From Deltaproteobacteria bacterium (GTDB lineage: Bacteria; Myxococcota_A; Polyangia; Haliangiales; Haliangiaceae): a stretch of 64,000 bases of DNA. Below, piece after piece: positions 26,097 to 34,715 of this stretch; positions within the stretch are counted from its first letter, which is position 1; every line of letters starts with the position of its first letter. The position numbers and the translations under genes were made by a program. The stretch is taken from positions 372,001 to 436,000 of the forward strand of contig JAHDIH010000005.1 in assembly GCA_020630875.1 (NCBI GenBank). The letters are read 5' to 3'. The notes below the pieces were generated by a model. That model did no database searches, was not told the origin of the DNA, and saw nothing but the letters and a program-made list of their open reading frames with translations.

Positions 26097-27441
26097 CTTA
26101 CTGGTTGTATTAATTTGGCTGTCGTGCGTTACGCCTAAGAAAGGCGTGAATTCTTGGCAAGACTTCCCTGATGTTGAGTCCCACTTACTCTCAGGAGGGA
26201 CAACATCGCAAGCCGAGAGCCTAGCGCAAGCTTACCTCAAGCGAGCAGCATTGCGTCTTGCGGAAAAGCAAACTACCCGTTCAGCGCTCAATGATATAAA
26301 CCAAGCTAAACGTCTGGGAGCCGCGGCTCCTCGTTCGCTTAGAAACTCGGCCGTTGCGGCAGCTAGGATTTGGGATTTACGACGGGCAGCAGGACGAGAC
26401 TATTCAGCTGGCCATTTCGGTTCGATCACGTTGACGGAGCTCTGGCGCATTGGTGCCAAAAGGCAAGCGTTCCAAAAGATGCGCGCGGAGGGACTTTGGC
26501 ACCACAGTTTGGCGCCACAAATTGAATCATGGTGGGAAGGGGCAGGGCTGCAAGTTAATAGAGAGGACCTTCGATGTATTGCCGATAGGAGTTGGACTCA
26601 TGCTTGTGTTGAAAGTCTTAAAGTTGCGCCTCTGTGGCAGCTGATCTTAGTGGCCAGAGTGGCACGTGTGGAATCATGGCCATCTCACGAAGTCCAGTTT
26701 TCCCTGGCGTTAGTAGAGTCCATGCAGGACTTCGGACATCCCTTCTATTGGAACGCGTATTGGCAAGGTAATTCCAACGAGGCTCATCCGATTGGGAAAA
26801 AATTTCGAGAACTGACGGCAGGAACGTTTCAAATGGGGGAGTTCTTGTGGCCTGAATTGCAACCGGCGTTTGCTCGCTCCTTTAGCTGCCTTTATGCTGG
26901 TGAGTGCGTAGCTTCTGTGGGGGCTGGCACGGAAGGGTGGTACGGCGGCAGTCGAGCACTTGCTGGTTGCATATCGTCTGTATGGCGAGGCGGAACCTGC
27001 GCTGCACTAGCACTGCATCGAGAGAACCCTGACGACCCCAGGTTCCTCGCGTTCGAGGCTGCCCGAATTGCACGAAAGAAGCCAGAACACGCAAAGCAGT
27101 TGTTGCTTCACGGAGCTGCGGCGTCTGGCGACCCTGGCCCCTACCTTTCTAGGGGGTGTTTCTCTGCTCTGCGCGTCGGTGCAGACCTTCTTGCCGTTTC
27201 CCTCGCGAAGGAAGCGCTTGCGCACTTACCTGCAGGAGGGCAGGTTGCAGCCGCTAACTGCGCAGTGCAAGGACTTACTAAGCTTGGAAGAAGAAAATCG
27301 GCGAAATCTCTTGAAGCGTACTATAACGTTTGGGGCATGACTTCAACCGCAGCGGCAGAGCTCATGGATTTTGTGGTTGGCTGGCCATACGGTATCCAAG
27401 TCTGGTGCGAGCAGACCAATCATAGAGCCTGCGAAGTATGA
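26086..27441 (+). CDS. hypothetical lipoprotein
   Basis: A 451-residue predicted lipoprotein. MRSSLLVVLIWLSCVTPKK has lipobox LSC, with the positive Lys pair after Cys. No family is recognised. The mature protein is Ala-rich and helical, with repeats of the type AQAYLKRAALRLAEKQTTRS and AKEALAHLPAGGQVAAANCA that suggest TPR-like hairpins. It contains several Trp-rich segments (WEGAGLQVNREDL, GNSNEAHPIGKKF). ATG 26086 overlaps the end of the HU gene and is the start that yields a signal peptide. Likely a periplasmic scaffold; the role is unknown. Confidence 0.78.
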   Translation: MRSSLLVVLIWLSCVTPKKGVNSWQDFPDVESHLLSGGTTSQAESLAQAYLKRAALRLAEKQTTRSALNDINQAKRLGAAAPRSLRNSAVAAARIWDLRRAAGRDYSAGHFGSITLTELWRIGAKRQAFQKMRAEGLWHHSLAPQIESWWEGAGLQVNREDLRCIADRSWTHACVESLKVAPLWQLILVARVARVESWPSHEVQFSLALVESMQDFGHPFYWNAYWQGNSNEAHPIGKKFRELTAGTFQMGEFLWPELQPAFARSFSCLYAGECVASVGAGTEGWYGGSRALAGCISSVWRGGTCAALALHRENPDDPRFLAFEAARIARKKPEHAKQLLLHGAAASGDPGPYLSRGCFSALRVGADLLAVSLAKEALAHLPAGGQVAAANCAVQGLTKLGRRKSAKSLEAYYNVWGMTSTAAAELMDFVVGWPYGIQVWCEQTNHRACEV

Positions 27442-27452
27442 ATGTTGAGTGG

Positions 27453-27932
27453 CTAGAAAAAACCCCATCGCCAAAACAGTCGTGCGCCAGCAATGGCCGT
27501 GACGTGGCTTGAAGGGCCGCCACGAACCGTCGCAAAAAAACCGAAAGATCGAGAGCGTTGACTCAGTTTGTCTAGTCCAAAGGTAAGCGCCGCCGTAGGA
27601 CGCAGGCTGTTGGTTTTGCTCACGAAAGTACCGCCGAGATCAATTCTTGCATAGGGGACGTATTTTAAAACGTCAAACGTATAGGCTGCGCTTAGGTTGG
27701 CGGAGCCAATAAAAAAACTCTCGCTAATGGTCGCTCCTGCGTGAAGTCCGCCGCCGAGCCACCAATGCTGATTTACACCGAAAAGTAGGTTTGCTGAAAC
27801 GTCCGCACCATGGCCCGATGTCTCATCGTCTCTTACGTACTGATAGCCACCCTCGAGCGATAGAAGTTTTTCGTCCTCTGAAGCCAGTGCAGTCAACGGC
27901 ATGCAAATCGCGAAAAGAATAACCTGTTTCAC
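27453..27932 (-). CDS. outer-membrane beta-barrel-like protein
   Basis: A 159-residue exported protein. GTG 27932 begins VKQVILFAICMPLTALASED, a Sec signal with AxA-like cleavage. The mature chain is a series of amphipathic strands ending in an aromatic residue (ARLFWRWGFF), the usual outer-membrane barrel signature. Eight strands fit the length. The start GTG overlaps the glyA stop (GTGA), so translation is coupled. No family is recognised beyond the barrel pattern. Confidence 0.78.
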   Translation of the reverse strand: MKQVILFAICMPLTALASEDEKLLSLEGGYQYVRDDETSGHGADVSANLLFGVNQHWWLGGGLHAGATISESFFIGSANLSAAYTFDVLKYVPYARIDLGGTFVSKTNSLRPTAALTFGLDKLSQRSRSFGFFATVRGGPSSHVTAIAGARLFWRWGFF

Positions 27933-29188
27933 CCTAGGTCTCCCACCGGGATTCCTGGGGCGGGAAAGTCGGAGAGGAAGCCTTTTACATCGTTGGCAAT
28001 GGCAGTGAGCTTTGACTCGTTTTCCATGTTTAAAAGCACGGCATCCATCCATTCCGCGACTTTGTCCATATGCTCTGGCTTGAGTCCACGCGACGTCATG
28101 GCAGGTGTTCCAATTCGAATCCCCGATGGGTTAAACGGTTTGGCGGTATCGAAGGGCACGGAGTTGTAATTGAGGCTAATGCCTGCTTTGTCTAAAGCTT
28201 TGGCAAGAGGTTTGCCAAGGGTGTTTTTGTTGCGCAAGTCGCAGAGAATCAGGTGGTTGTCGGTTCCGCCGGATACCAAGTCATACCCACGCGCCAGCAT
28301 TGCTGCCGCCAACGCTTTGGCATTGTCGATGATCGTTTGCGCGTAGACTTTGAACGCTGGTTGGCTCGCTTCTTTGAGTGCAATGGCAAGTCCTGCAGTA
28401 GTGTGGTTGTGAGGTCCGCCTTGCAACCCTGGGAATACGGCGCGGTCGATGGCTTTTTGGTGTTCTTCTTTACACATCAGCATGCCGCCACGGGGGCCGC
28501 GGAGCGTTTTGTGCGTGGTGGTCGATACTACGTCCGCATAAGGCACAGGGGACGGGTGGACACCGGCTGCAACCAGGCCTGAGATGTGTGCGATATCTGC
28601 AACAAAAGTAGCCCCGACTTCTTTGGCGATTGCCGCAAAGCCTTCGAAGTCGATTATTCTCGGGACCGCTGTTCCTCCCGCCCATAGAATCGTTGGCCTT
28701 TCTTTGAGAGCAATATCACGTACCTCGTCTAGGTCTATCATTCCTGTATCTTCTCTCACGCCGTACTGCACTGCATTGAAAAACTTTCCACTAATCGCCA
28801 CGTGGTGGCCATGCGTCAAATGCCCCCCTGCAGAAAGCCCCATTCCCATTACAGTATCTCCTGGCTTAGCAAAAGCTAAGTAGACCGCAAGGTTGGCAGG
28901 CGAGCCAGAGTAGGGTTGTACGTTGACATGGTCGGCTCCAAAAAGAGTCTTCGCGCGGGAAATAGCCAGTCCTTCGATCGCATCAATAAACTCTTGTCCT
29001 TCGTAGTAACGCTTGCCGGCGTAACCTTCTGAATATTTGTTTGTAAGGACGGACCCGGTCGCTTCTAGTACAGCCGCAGAAACGTAGTTTTCAGAGGCAA
29101 TTAGTCTGAGTTTGTCGCGTTGTCGGGCGGTTTCTTCTACCAACAGCGAGTGAATTTCAACATCGGCCTCTTTTGTGTATGGAAACAT
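27929..29188 (-). CDS. glyA: serine hydroxymethyltransferase
   Basis: A 419-residue PLP enzyme that interconverts serine and glycine with tetrahydrofolate. Landmarks are LRLIASENYVSAAVLEATGS, NKYSEGYAGKRYYEGQEFID, VQPYSGSPANLAVYLA and the PLP lysine in TTTHKTLRGPRGG. The loop WAGGTAVPRIIDF differs from the common AGASAYPRIIDF. Length matches the family (about 415-420). I used ATG 29188 because the protein then starts at the normal place; an ATG-like start eight codons upstream is less likely. Divergent from gabD with about 100 bp between, and coupled to the barrel gene downstream. Confidence 0.97.
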   Translation of the reverse strand: MFPYTKEADVEIHSLLVEETARQRDKLRLIASENYVSAAVLEATGSVLTNKYSEGYAGKRYYEGQEFIDAIEGLAISRAKTLFGADHVNVQPYSGSPANLAVYLAFAKPGDTVMGMGLSAGGHLTHGHHVAISGKFFNAVQYGVREDTGMIDLDEVRDIALKERPTILWAGGTAVPRIIDFEGFAAIAKEVGATFVADIAHISGLVAAGVHPSPVPYADVVSTTTHKTLRGPRGGMLMCKEEHQKAIDRAVFPGLQGGPHNHTTAGLAIALKEASQPAFKVYAQTIIDNAKALAAAMLARGYDLVSGGTDNHLILCDLRNKNTLGKPLAKALDKAGISLNYNSVPFDTAKPFNPSGIRIGTPAMTSRGLKPEHMDKVAEWMDAVLLNMENESKLTAIANDVKGFLSDFPAPGIPVGDLG

Positions 29189-29269
29189 GGTCAGACCATA
29201 TCTCACTGTCATTGACCGTCCTAGTCGCTTTCCAAAAAAACGGTGATGAAGTGTTGGGCCCTACGCTAC

Positions 29270-29283
29270 AACGATATATCGTT
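29270..29283. promoter_or_regulatory. 14 bp perfect palindrome at the gabD start
   Basis: AACGATATATCGTT is a perfect palindrome ending 5 bp before the gabD GTG, in the place of the ribosome-binding site. It lies in the divergent region between glyA and gabD. It could be an operator for a dimeric repressor; no regulator gene is adjacent. Confidence 0.5.
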
Positions 29284-29288
29284 TCTCG

Positions 29289-30710
29289 GTGAAGCTTCTA
29301 CGGGAAAAATGTTTTATTGATGGTGCGTGGGTGGGAAGCGATGACACGATTGCAGTGCTAGATCCGTACGATCAGTCGGTACTTGGTACGGTGCCAGCGT
29401 TGTCTGCCAATCAGGCCTCTAAAGCAATTGCCGCTGCGCGAGAGGCCAGCGCCAGCTGGGGCGCGACAACCGCTGCCACTCGCGCGAGCATCTTGCGAAA
29501 GATGCACGGTTGGGTTTTGGAAAACCTTGAGCCACTTGCGCAGTTGGTGACCGCTGAATCTGGTAAGCCGATAAAGGAATCGAGGGGGGAAGTTCGTTAC
29601 AGTGCCAGCTTTCTTTCTTGGTTTGCAGGGGAAGCGGAGAGGGCTTACGGAAGAATCGTGCCGGCGTCTCGCGCCGGACGGCAAATTCAAGTGGTAATGC
29701 AGCCGGTGGGGCCTTGTGCGGTAATCACCCCATGGAATTTTCCTTCGGCTATGATCGCTCGAAAAGTCGCGCCCGCAATAGCCGCTGGCTGTACGGTGGT
29801 TTGCAAACCCGCAGAAATTACTCCTTATTCAGGTTTGGTATGGGGCGTTATCGCTGAGGAATGTGGGCTTCCGCGAGGGGTTTTAAATATCGTTACTGGC
29901 GATCCCGTTAGCATCGGCCGGACCCTTACTGGGTCTCCCATCATTCGTAAAGTTACGTTTACCGGATCGACCAAAGTAGGAAAGCTTCTGATGGCCGACT
30001 CTGCGGCAACGATGAAACGGGTCAGCTTTGAGTTAGGAGGCAACGCGCCATTTATAGTTTGTAACGATGCAAGTGTTGATGCCGCAGTGGAGCACGCCAT
30101 GGCCGCCAAGTTTCGCAATGCAGGGCAGACGTGCGTGGCAGCGAACCGCTTTTTCATTCACGAAGATTGTCATGACGAGTTTGTGACAAAGATGGTGGCA
30201 GCGACTTCTAAGCTCACGGTTGGTAGCGGTCATGAAGAAGCAACGGATGTTGGTCCACTGATTAACAAACAAGGGGCAGCGAAGGTAAGACGTTTGCTAT
30301 CTGCCGCTGTTGATGCTGGCGCTGAAGTGGTTGGAGGAATAATTCCCGAGAATGGCGCGACACTTATTGGTCCTGTGGTGGCGACAGGCGTCACCAACGA
30401 AATGCCTCTCGCACGAGAGGAAATCTTTGGTCCCGTGGTTGCCATACAAAAGTTTGCGGATGTTGACGATGTGATTCAAAAAGCGAACGATACCAACTAC
30501 GGGCTCGCCGCCTACGCTTGCACCCACAATCAGGAGCGAATCGCAAAGTTTTCAGCTGAACTCGAATATGGGATGGTTGGTTTTAATACTGGGCTTATGT
30601 CAACCGCAGAAGCGCCGTTTGGTGGCCTAAAAGAATCAGGGTTGGGACGCGAAGGTGGGCAGGAAGGTATTGGAGAATATTTGTCTGCAAAATACGTATG
30701 TTTGCAATGA
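29289..30710 (+). CDS. gabD: succinate-semialdehyde dehydrogenase
   Basis: A 473-residue aldehyde dehydrogenase that fits succinate-semialdehyde dehydrogenases: TPWNFPSAMIARKVAPAIAA, the NAD loop FTGSTKVGKLL, the general base in FELGGNAPFIV and the catalytic Cys in RNAGQTCVAANRFF. AEAPFGGLKESGLGREGG closes the family pattern. It oxidises succinic semialdehyde to succinate at the end of GABA breakdown. GTG 29289 is the start. The 3' end overlaps the GFA-family gene by 4 bp (ATGA). GABA transaminase is not in the window. Confidence 0.93.
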   Translation: MKLLREKCFIDGAWVGSDDTIAVLDPYDQSVLGTVPALSANQASKAIAAAREASASWGATTAATRASILRKMHGWVLENLEPLAQLVTAESGKPIKESRGEVRYSASFLSWFAGEAERAYGRIVPASRAGRQIQVVMQPVGPCAVITPWNFPSAMIARKVAPAIAAGCTVVCKPAEITPYSGLVWGVIAEECGLPRGVLNIVTGDPVSIGRTLTGSPIIRKVTFTGSTKVGKLLMADSAATMKRVSFELGGNAPFIVCNDASVDAAVEHAMAAKFRNAGQTCVAANRFFIHEDCHDEFVTKMVAATSKLTVGSGHEEATDVGPLINKQGAAKVRRLLSAAVDAGAEVVGGIIPENGATLIGPVVATGVTNEMPLAREEIFGPVVAIQKFADVDDVIQKANDTNYGLAAYACTHNQERIAKFSAELEYGMVGFNTGLMSTAEAPFGGLKESGLGREGGQEGIGEYLSAKYVCLQ

Positions 30711-31141
30711 GTGGTACGCAAGTCCTTAAAGGCCACTGCCATTGTGGTGCAGTCCAGTTCGACGTTGTCTTGCTTAATGGGTTTAACAACATTAGGCGCT
30801 GCAGTTGCTCTCTATGTGAAACGCGTGGCGCAGTGGTGGTTAGTGCCGTAAAGGAGCAACTTACCGTAACCGCCGGTCAAGAAGCGCTGACGCTCTATCA
30901 ATTTAATACGCGCGTCGCAAAACATTACTTTTGCAAACATTGCGGCATCTACACGCATCATCAAAGACGTTCTAACCCCGAGAAAATCAGTATTAATGTC
31001 GCGTGTTTAGCGGGGGTGTCCCCATTTGACTTTCCCGAGGTGCCAGTCCTCAATGGACGCGAGCATCCTAGAGACGCCGATACACCTTCAGGGAAAGGTA
31101 AGGTGTTGGGGCATCTGCGTTTCATCGAGACTAAAGAATAA
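30707..31141 (+). CDS. GFA family protein (glutathione-dependent formaldehyde-activating fold)
   Basis: A 144-residue zinc protein of the GFA/CENP-V fold. GHCHCGAVQFDVVL and RRCSCSLCETRGAVVV give the structural and catalytic zinc Cys, and HYFCKHCGIYTHH provides the rest. Members are annotated from S-(hydroxymethyl)glutathione synthase, but most have no proven substrate. It overlaps gabD by ATGA and is therefore translationally coupled; a role in aldehyde handling would fit, but is inference. Confidence 0.92.
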   Translation: MSGTQVLKGHCHCGAVQFDVVLLNGFNNIRRCSCSLCETRGAVVVSAVKEQLTVTAGQEALTLYQFNTRVAKHYFCKHCGIYTHHQRRSNPEKISINVACLAGVSPFDFPEVPVLNGREHPRDADTPSGKGKVLGHLRFIETKE

Positions 31142-31196
31142 CTTCTTGGAATGGAGCTCGATAGACCTAATCTCAAGCTCGTTCGTTTGTCCCCCT

Positions 31197-31535
31197 ATGA
31201 AAACGATTATTCTTGCATCTCTACTTTTTACCTCTTGTAGCTAGCGTCATGTCAAGAGTCCGCGCCAGAGCTCCATCTCTCCACAGGGAATTGGTGAAAT
31301 TGACGAAATGTCTACTGTTAAAGTCGCTTCTAAAATAGTTCGTCTTGCTAAAAATCCAGTCAAAAGAGGTTGCGGCGGTAAACGGGTAGTAGAGGGCTAT
31401 TCGATACCTCCGTCCGTCTATCAGTTCAAAGCACCTCCGCTCCCCGCTGGCTTTAAAGACGAGATAGACTACTTTTTGTTCCTAGAGCAGCACGATTTGA
31501 AAATTGAATCCGGCGACACCGAGGAGGCGGGATGA
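31197..31535 (+). pseudogene. lipoprotein gene interrupted by one in-frame TAG
   Basis: ATG 31197 opens a perfect lipoprotein signal, MKTIILASLLFTSCS (lipobox FTSC), which is cut off by TAG at 31242-31244 one codon after the lipid-bearing Cys. The same frame then stays open through RHVKSPRQSSISPQG, past ATG 31308 and on to a stop at 31535, encoding a 96-codon downstream part with CGGKRVVEGYSIPPSV and FLFLEQHDLKI. Without the TAG it would be a 112-residue lipoprotein of no recognised family. So it is a nonsense pseudogene, a stop-codon readthrough gene, or a 15-codon microprotein plus a separate 75-residue protein from ATG 31308. The downstream 31579 gene is 43 bp further on. Confidence 0.65.
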
Positions 31536-31578
31536 TGATAGTTGTTGCGCCTTTCTTGTTCGGTGCTACGAACCCCAG

Positions 31579-32769
31579 ATGAGAGTACTATTGGTTGCAA
31601 TGTTGTTGGTATCGGTTCCTGCTTTGGCTGAAAAGGACGACATGTCAGGCCTTCAGCCTATGAGTAAACGCCAACTTCAGAGCTTTAAGGCTTGGATCTC
31701 AGATTGTCCGGCAAAGAGCGATAGTTTGCCGCGAGATTGCCCGAGAATGTTGCCAAAGCAAAAACAACGGCTTGATAAAGTGGACCCAAAAGATCTCAAC
31801 CACCCCGTTGTTAGAAAATATACCGCGATGTATGCCGCGATGGAGAAGAATTACAATCACTGGAAGGCCGTTGAGGACGGAAAAGCAAACCAGCGTCGGG
31901 CGACGCAAGCGCTGCAGAGAAACTTCACTGCAGACGTTGAAAAAAAGCATTACGACGCTATTTATAAGCTCACTCAGCTAAAGAATGGAGAAAGCATAAT
32001 CAATCATAGCCATTTTCCTGGTGCGGTAGAAAAATTTTACGAAAAAAGCGAAGCGTTGCAGTCTCTTGCCAAAGATTGCGATGGTAAGTACGCGAGCCTA
32101 AAAGACTCCTTGTCCACCGTTCGCCGTTGGAAGTGGACCAAAGGGGAAGTTTGCGCTACCGCCAAAGAGTGGAAGGTGCATATGAAGACCTTCGCTCAAA
32201 AGTCAGTAAAAAAGCACAACGACTACATTCTTGAGATTGATAAAAAGTCGAACAAAAAGATGTTGAAGGATGGAATGACCCATGATGGTCATATTGCGGA
32301 TCTCAAGGGGATTGGGAAACGCGCTGAAAAAGACAGAGGATCGTTTTCAGCCATATTCAAGAAGCTCGGCGCAACCTTACCAGCGAGTACGTTTAACTCC
32401 TGGGTAGAAGAGGGCGCTCACGGACTCAAGATATTCGCTGCCGCAAAGAAAAAGCGCAGGAAGCTGCCTGTGGGGAAGAAAAGTAGCGTCTCTTTCGCAC
32501 TTAAAAAGGCAACCAAGGGATCCGGTTTTAAATTTGTGAAGTATGGCCTTCGAAGTTCACAGGCCGATATTGAAAAGAATGGCCTTGGGATTCCCTTATA
32601 CAAACGTTGGGTGGCAGATGTCCTTCTCAAGAAGAAAGGTGAGAACTACTGCCGGGTCTACACCTTTGGGGTTACTGCAGATTACAAGGGGGGCGGGCGC
32701 TATCAACGACCAGCCACCACATTCACTCCGGATAAGAGTGCTGATTATCGCGTCGGATCTTGCCGATAG
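31579..32769 (+). CDS. exported Lys-rich hypothetical protein
   Basis: A 396-residue protein starting at ATG 31579 with a Sec signal MRVLLVAMLLVSVPALAEKD (cleavage after ALA). The mature chain is Lys-rich and largely helical (KKHNDYILEIDKKSNKKMLK, KIFAAAKKKRRKLPVGKK). It holds six Cys, mostly paired along the chain. The last 70 residues are beta-rich (YCRVYTFGVTADYKGGGRYQ). No family is recognised. It follows the interrupted lipoprotein gene on the same strand and could share its transcript. Confidence 0.8.
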   Translation: MRVLLVAMLLVSVPALAEKDDMSGLQPMSKRQLQSFKAWISDCPAKSDSLPRDCPRMLPKQKQRLDKVDPKDLNHPVVRKYTAMYAAMEKNYNHWKAVEDGKANQRRATQALQRNFTADVEKKHYDAIYKLTQLKNGESIINHSHFPGAVEKFYEKSEALQSLAKDCDGKYASLKDSLSTVRRWKWTKGEVCATAKEWKVHMKTFAQKSVKKHNDYILEIDKKSNKKMLKDGMTHDGHIADLKGIGKRAEKDRGSFSAIFKKLGATLPASTFNSWVEEGAHGLKIFAAAKKKRRKLPVGKKSSVSFALKKATKGSGFKFVKYGLRSSQADIEKNGLGIPLYKRWVADVLLKKKGENYCRVYTFGVTADYKGGGRYQRPATTFTPDKSADYRVGSCR

Positions 32770-32774
32770 ATGTT

Positions 32775-33575
32775 CTACGGAGCGGTAGGATCTATGGGCC
32801 CCGCAGGTACGGTGGGAGCTGGTGGAGTCTCAGAAGCAGGAGCTTGTGGAACTCCGGGAGCTACCTCTGGCGAAGGAGCGTCGAAGGGATCTTCTGGGGT
32901 GACGCCGACTGGTTGCTCAGGTTGCGAGGGAATCCCTTGCTGCGGTTGCGAGGGAACCCCTTGCTCAGGTTGTGGTGCAACGCCTTGCCCGTAGGTTACG
33001 TTGGTCCCACGCAAGGCATCTTGAAACCCCGGGCTTTGCCAAGTCTCTGAAAAGAGTTTCTCAACAGCCCCCGTTAGTGCATTTTCATAGTCTCGGGTTC
33101 TGCTGTAGCGGCCCCAAGTAGATACGGTTCCCTGTTTCTCTGAAGAAAAAGTGACTTGGTTGCCAGGTGCCACCACATCGATTCGCGCATAGGCATCCCC
33201 CTGGTAGCTTCTATTTTCGCTTACCCAAAGTTGGTTGAGGTAAACTCTCAAAATTACCGTCCCTTCTTGCGTTGGGTATTGTGCAGTGAAACCACGTTTG
33301 GCGAGTTCCGTCCGGAATCCATCCCAAACCATTGCCATTCCCGCACCAGGTTTCCCTGCAATGACAGGGGTTTGACTTCTTTCATTCTGACCCAAGATTT
33401 GCTTGTCTCCTTGACGAGCATCCATTAACTCGAGGGAAATCGGTTGACCGCCTGGTTGATAGTTGCTTTGCGGGTACTGTGGAACTATGCGGATAAAGCC
33501 GTCGCCTTGGCTGGGGCGATCTGGTGAAATGCATGCAGCTGAGAGACAGGTGAATAGGGTGAGAAATCGAATCAT
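32775..33575 (-). CDS. lipoprotein with Pro-rich repeat tail
   Basis: A 266-residue lipoprotein: MIRFLTLFTCLSAACISPDR has the lipobox SAAC. The central domain (about 40-185) resembles YajG/LptE-like small envelope lipoproteins (GTVILRVYLNQLWVSENRSY then YARIDVVAPGNQVTFSSEKQ), although I cannot name a family. The last 75 residues are Pro/Gln/Glu-rich, with an 8-residue repeat of the type QGVPSQPQ three times and then Pro-Ala runs. The tail is probably an extended spacer across the periplasm. The gene stands convergent to the 31579 gene. Confidence 0.78.
   Translation of the reverse strand: MIRFLTLFTCLSAACISPDRPSQGDGFIRIVPQYPQSNYQPGGQPISLELMDARQGDKQILGQNERSQTPVIAGKPGAGMAMVWDGFRTELAKRGFTAQYPTQEGTVILRVYLNQLWVSENRSYQGDAYARIDVVAPGNQVTFSSEKQGTVSTWGRYSRTRDYENALTGAVEKLFSETWQSPGFQDALRGTNVTYGQGVAPQPEQGVPSQPQQGIPSQPEQPVGVTPEDPFDAPSPEVAPGVPQAPASETPPAPTVPAGPIDPTAP
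32913..32984. repeat. 24 bp tandem repeat, 3 units, inside lipoprotein gene
   Basis: Three direct 24 bp units (32913-32936, 32937-32960, 32961-32984) differ at a few positions and encode the 8-residue QGV/IPSQPQ-type repeat of the lipoprotein tail. Such repeats can vary in number by slippage. Confidence 0.75.
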
Positions 33576-33710
33576 GGCTGATGGTTACGCGAGACGAGAA
33601 TGCATGACAAGCATGTTTGGCAATGGCTTGCCAAGAAGTGGTTTTGGTGTGAGTAACCCCACGCTTCGTAGCAATTGACCGATAGCATTGATTGTTGTTA
33701 GCGTGCCGCC

Positions 33711-34628
33711 ATGCCTAAGTTTGAAGTGAGTCAATCGGTTGTCATCAATGCCCCGATATCTGCTGTTAAACCGAAGATCTTAGACTTCAAGGACTGGATT
33801 AACTGGTCTCCTTGGTTGGTCGCTGAACCGGACTGCAAGCTAGACTATGCCGACGATGGTTCATGGTACTCGTGGGATGGAGACATCATCGGCAGTGGAA
33901 AAATGCACCATGTTTCTGACGATGGTGAGGTAATCAAACTCGATCTAGCTTTTTTCAAACCTTGGAAATCGCAGGCTGATGTAGAGTTTCGTTTCGCCGA
34001 AACCTCCGACGGTACAAAAGTAACCTGGAGTATGAAAAGCGCACTGCCGTTTTTCATGTTTTTTATGAAAAATAAAATGGTTGCGTGGATTGGCATGGAT
34101 TACCAAAGGGGACTAGCGAAATTAAAAGACTATGTGGAAACAGGGGATGTTCCTTCCAACGTCGCGTTTGCTGGCCGAGTTAATCATAGAGGTATTCGAT
34201 ACGTGGGTATTTCCAACTCTTGCGACAACGAAGTAATCGGAGAGGTAATGTCCAAAGATTTTCAGTCGCTTAAAACGTGGTTGGCAGACAAGGAACGAGA
34301 GGGAGTAGAGTTCTTCTCAATTTACCACAAGTGGGACATGGTTAACGGCAAAGCTTCTTACACCGCGGCAGTGGCGATGGAAGAAATACCAAGCGAGTTA
34401 CCCGCAGGATTCGTGTCAGGAACGTACAATCGCAGCGATGCTTACAAGGTAGTGCATACCGGTGCGTATCGCCACCTAGGCAATGCTTGGAGCGCTGGGA
34501 TGATGCACGGCCAAGCTAAGCAATTTAAACAGTCGAAAACGCAGGACCCTTTTGAGAAGTACATGAACGACCCCGCGGTAACCGCAGAAAAAGACTTGGT
34601 TACCGAGGTGTACTTCCCTTGTCGCTAG
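33711..34628 (+). CDS. SRPBCC-GyrI fusion protein
   Basis: A 305-residue cytoplasmic protein. Residues 1-145 form a polyketide-cyclase/SRPBCC ligand-binding fold (SQSVVINAPISAVKPKILDF, DWINWSPWL and KVTWSMKSALP). Residues 160-305 form a GyrI-like small-molecule-binding domain (GIRYVGISNS, VAMEEIPSELPAGFVSGTYN and a C-terminal TEVYFPCR). This order is found in uncharacterised Gram-negative proteins thought to sense hydrophobic compounds. No DNA-binding domain is fused. The gene stands alone after a small intergenic hairpin. Confidence 0.88.
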   Translation: MPKFEVSQSVVINAPISAVKPKILDFKDWINWSPWLVAEPDCKLDYADDGSWYSWDGDIIGSGKMHHVSDDGEVIKLDLAFFKPWKSQADVEFRFAETSDGTKVTWSMKSALPFFMFFMKNKMVAWIGMDYQRGLAKLKDYVETGDVPSNVAFAGRVNHRGIRYVGISNSCDNEVIGEVMSKDFQSLKTWLADKEREGVEFFSIYHKWDMVNGKASYTAAVAMEEIPSELPAGFVSGTYNRSDAYKVVHTGAYRHLGNAWSAGMMHGQAKQFKQSKTQDPFEKYMNDPAVTAEKDLVTEVYFPCR

Positions 34629-34715
34629 ACTCTCTCGACGCATCGAGTCGGGCGGCGTTATCAAGGCTTTACGTTTAACGCGAATTTTTAAAACCTATAG
34701 GTTTCTTCTCAATGA

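Noticed and set aside
33617-33634. TTGGCAA-TGGC-TTGCCAA hairpin as a terminator
   Set aside because: It has a perfect 7 bp stem but no T-run on either side; role unclear.
34691-34704. AAACCTATAGGTTT palindrome after the receiver gene as an operator
   Set aside because: Better read as a weak terminator hairpin for the minus-strand gene, but its stem is short, so it was not called.
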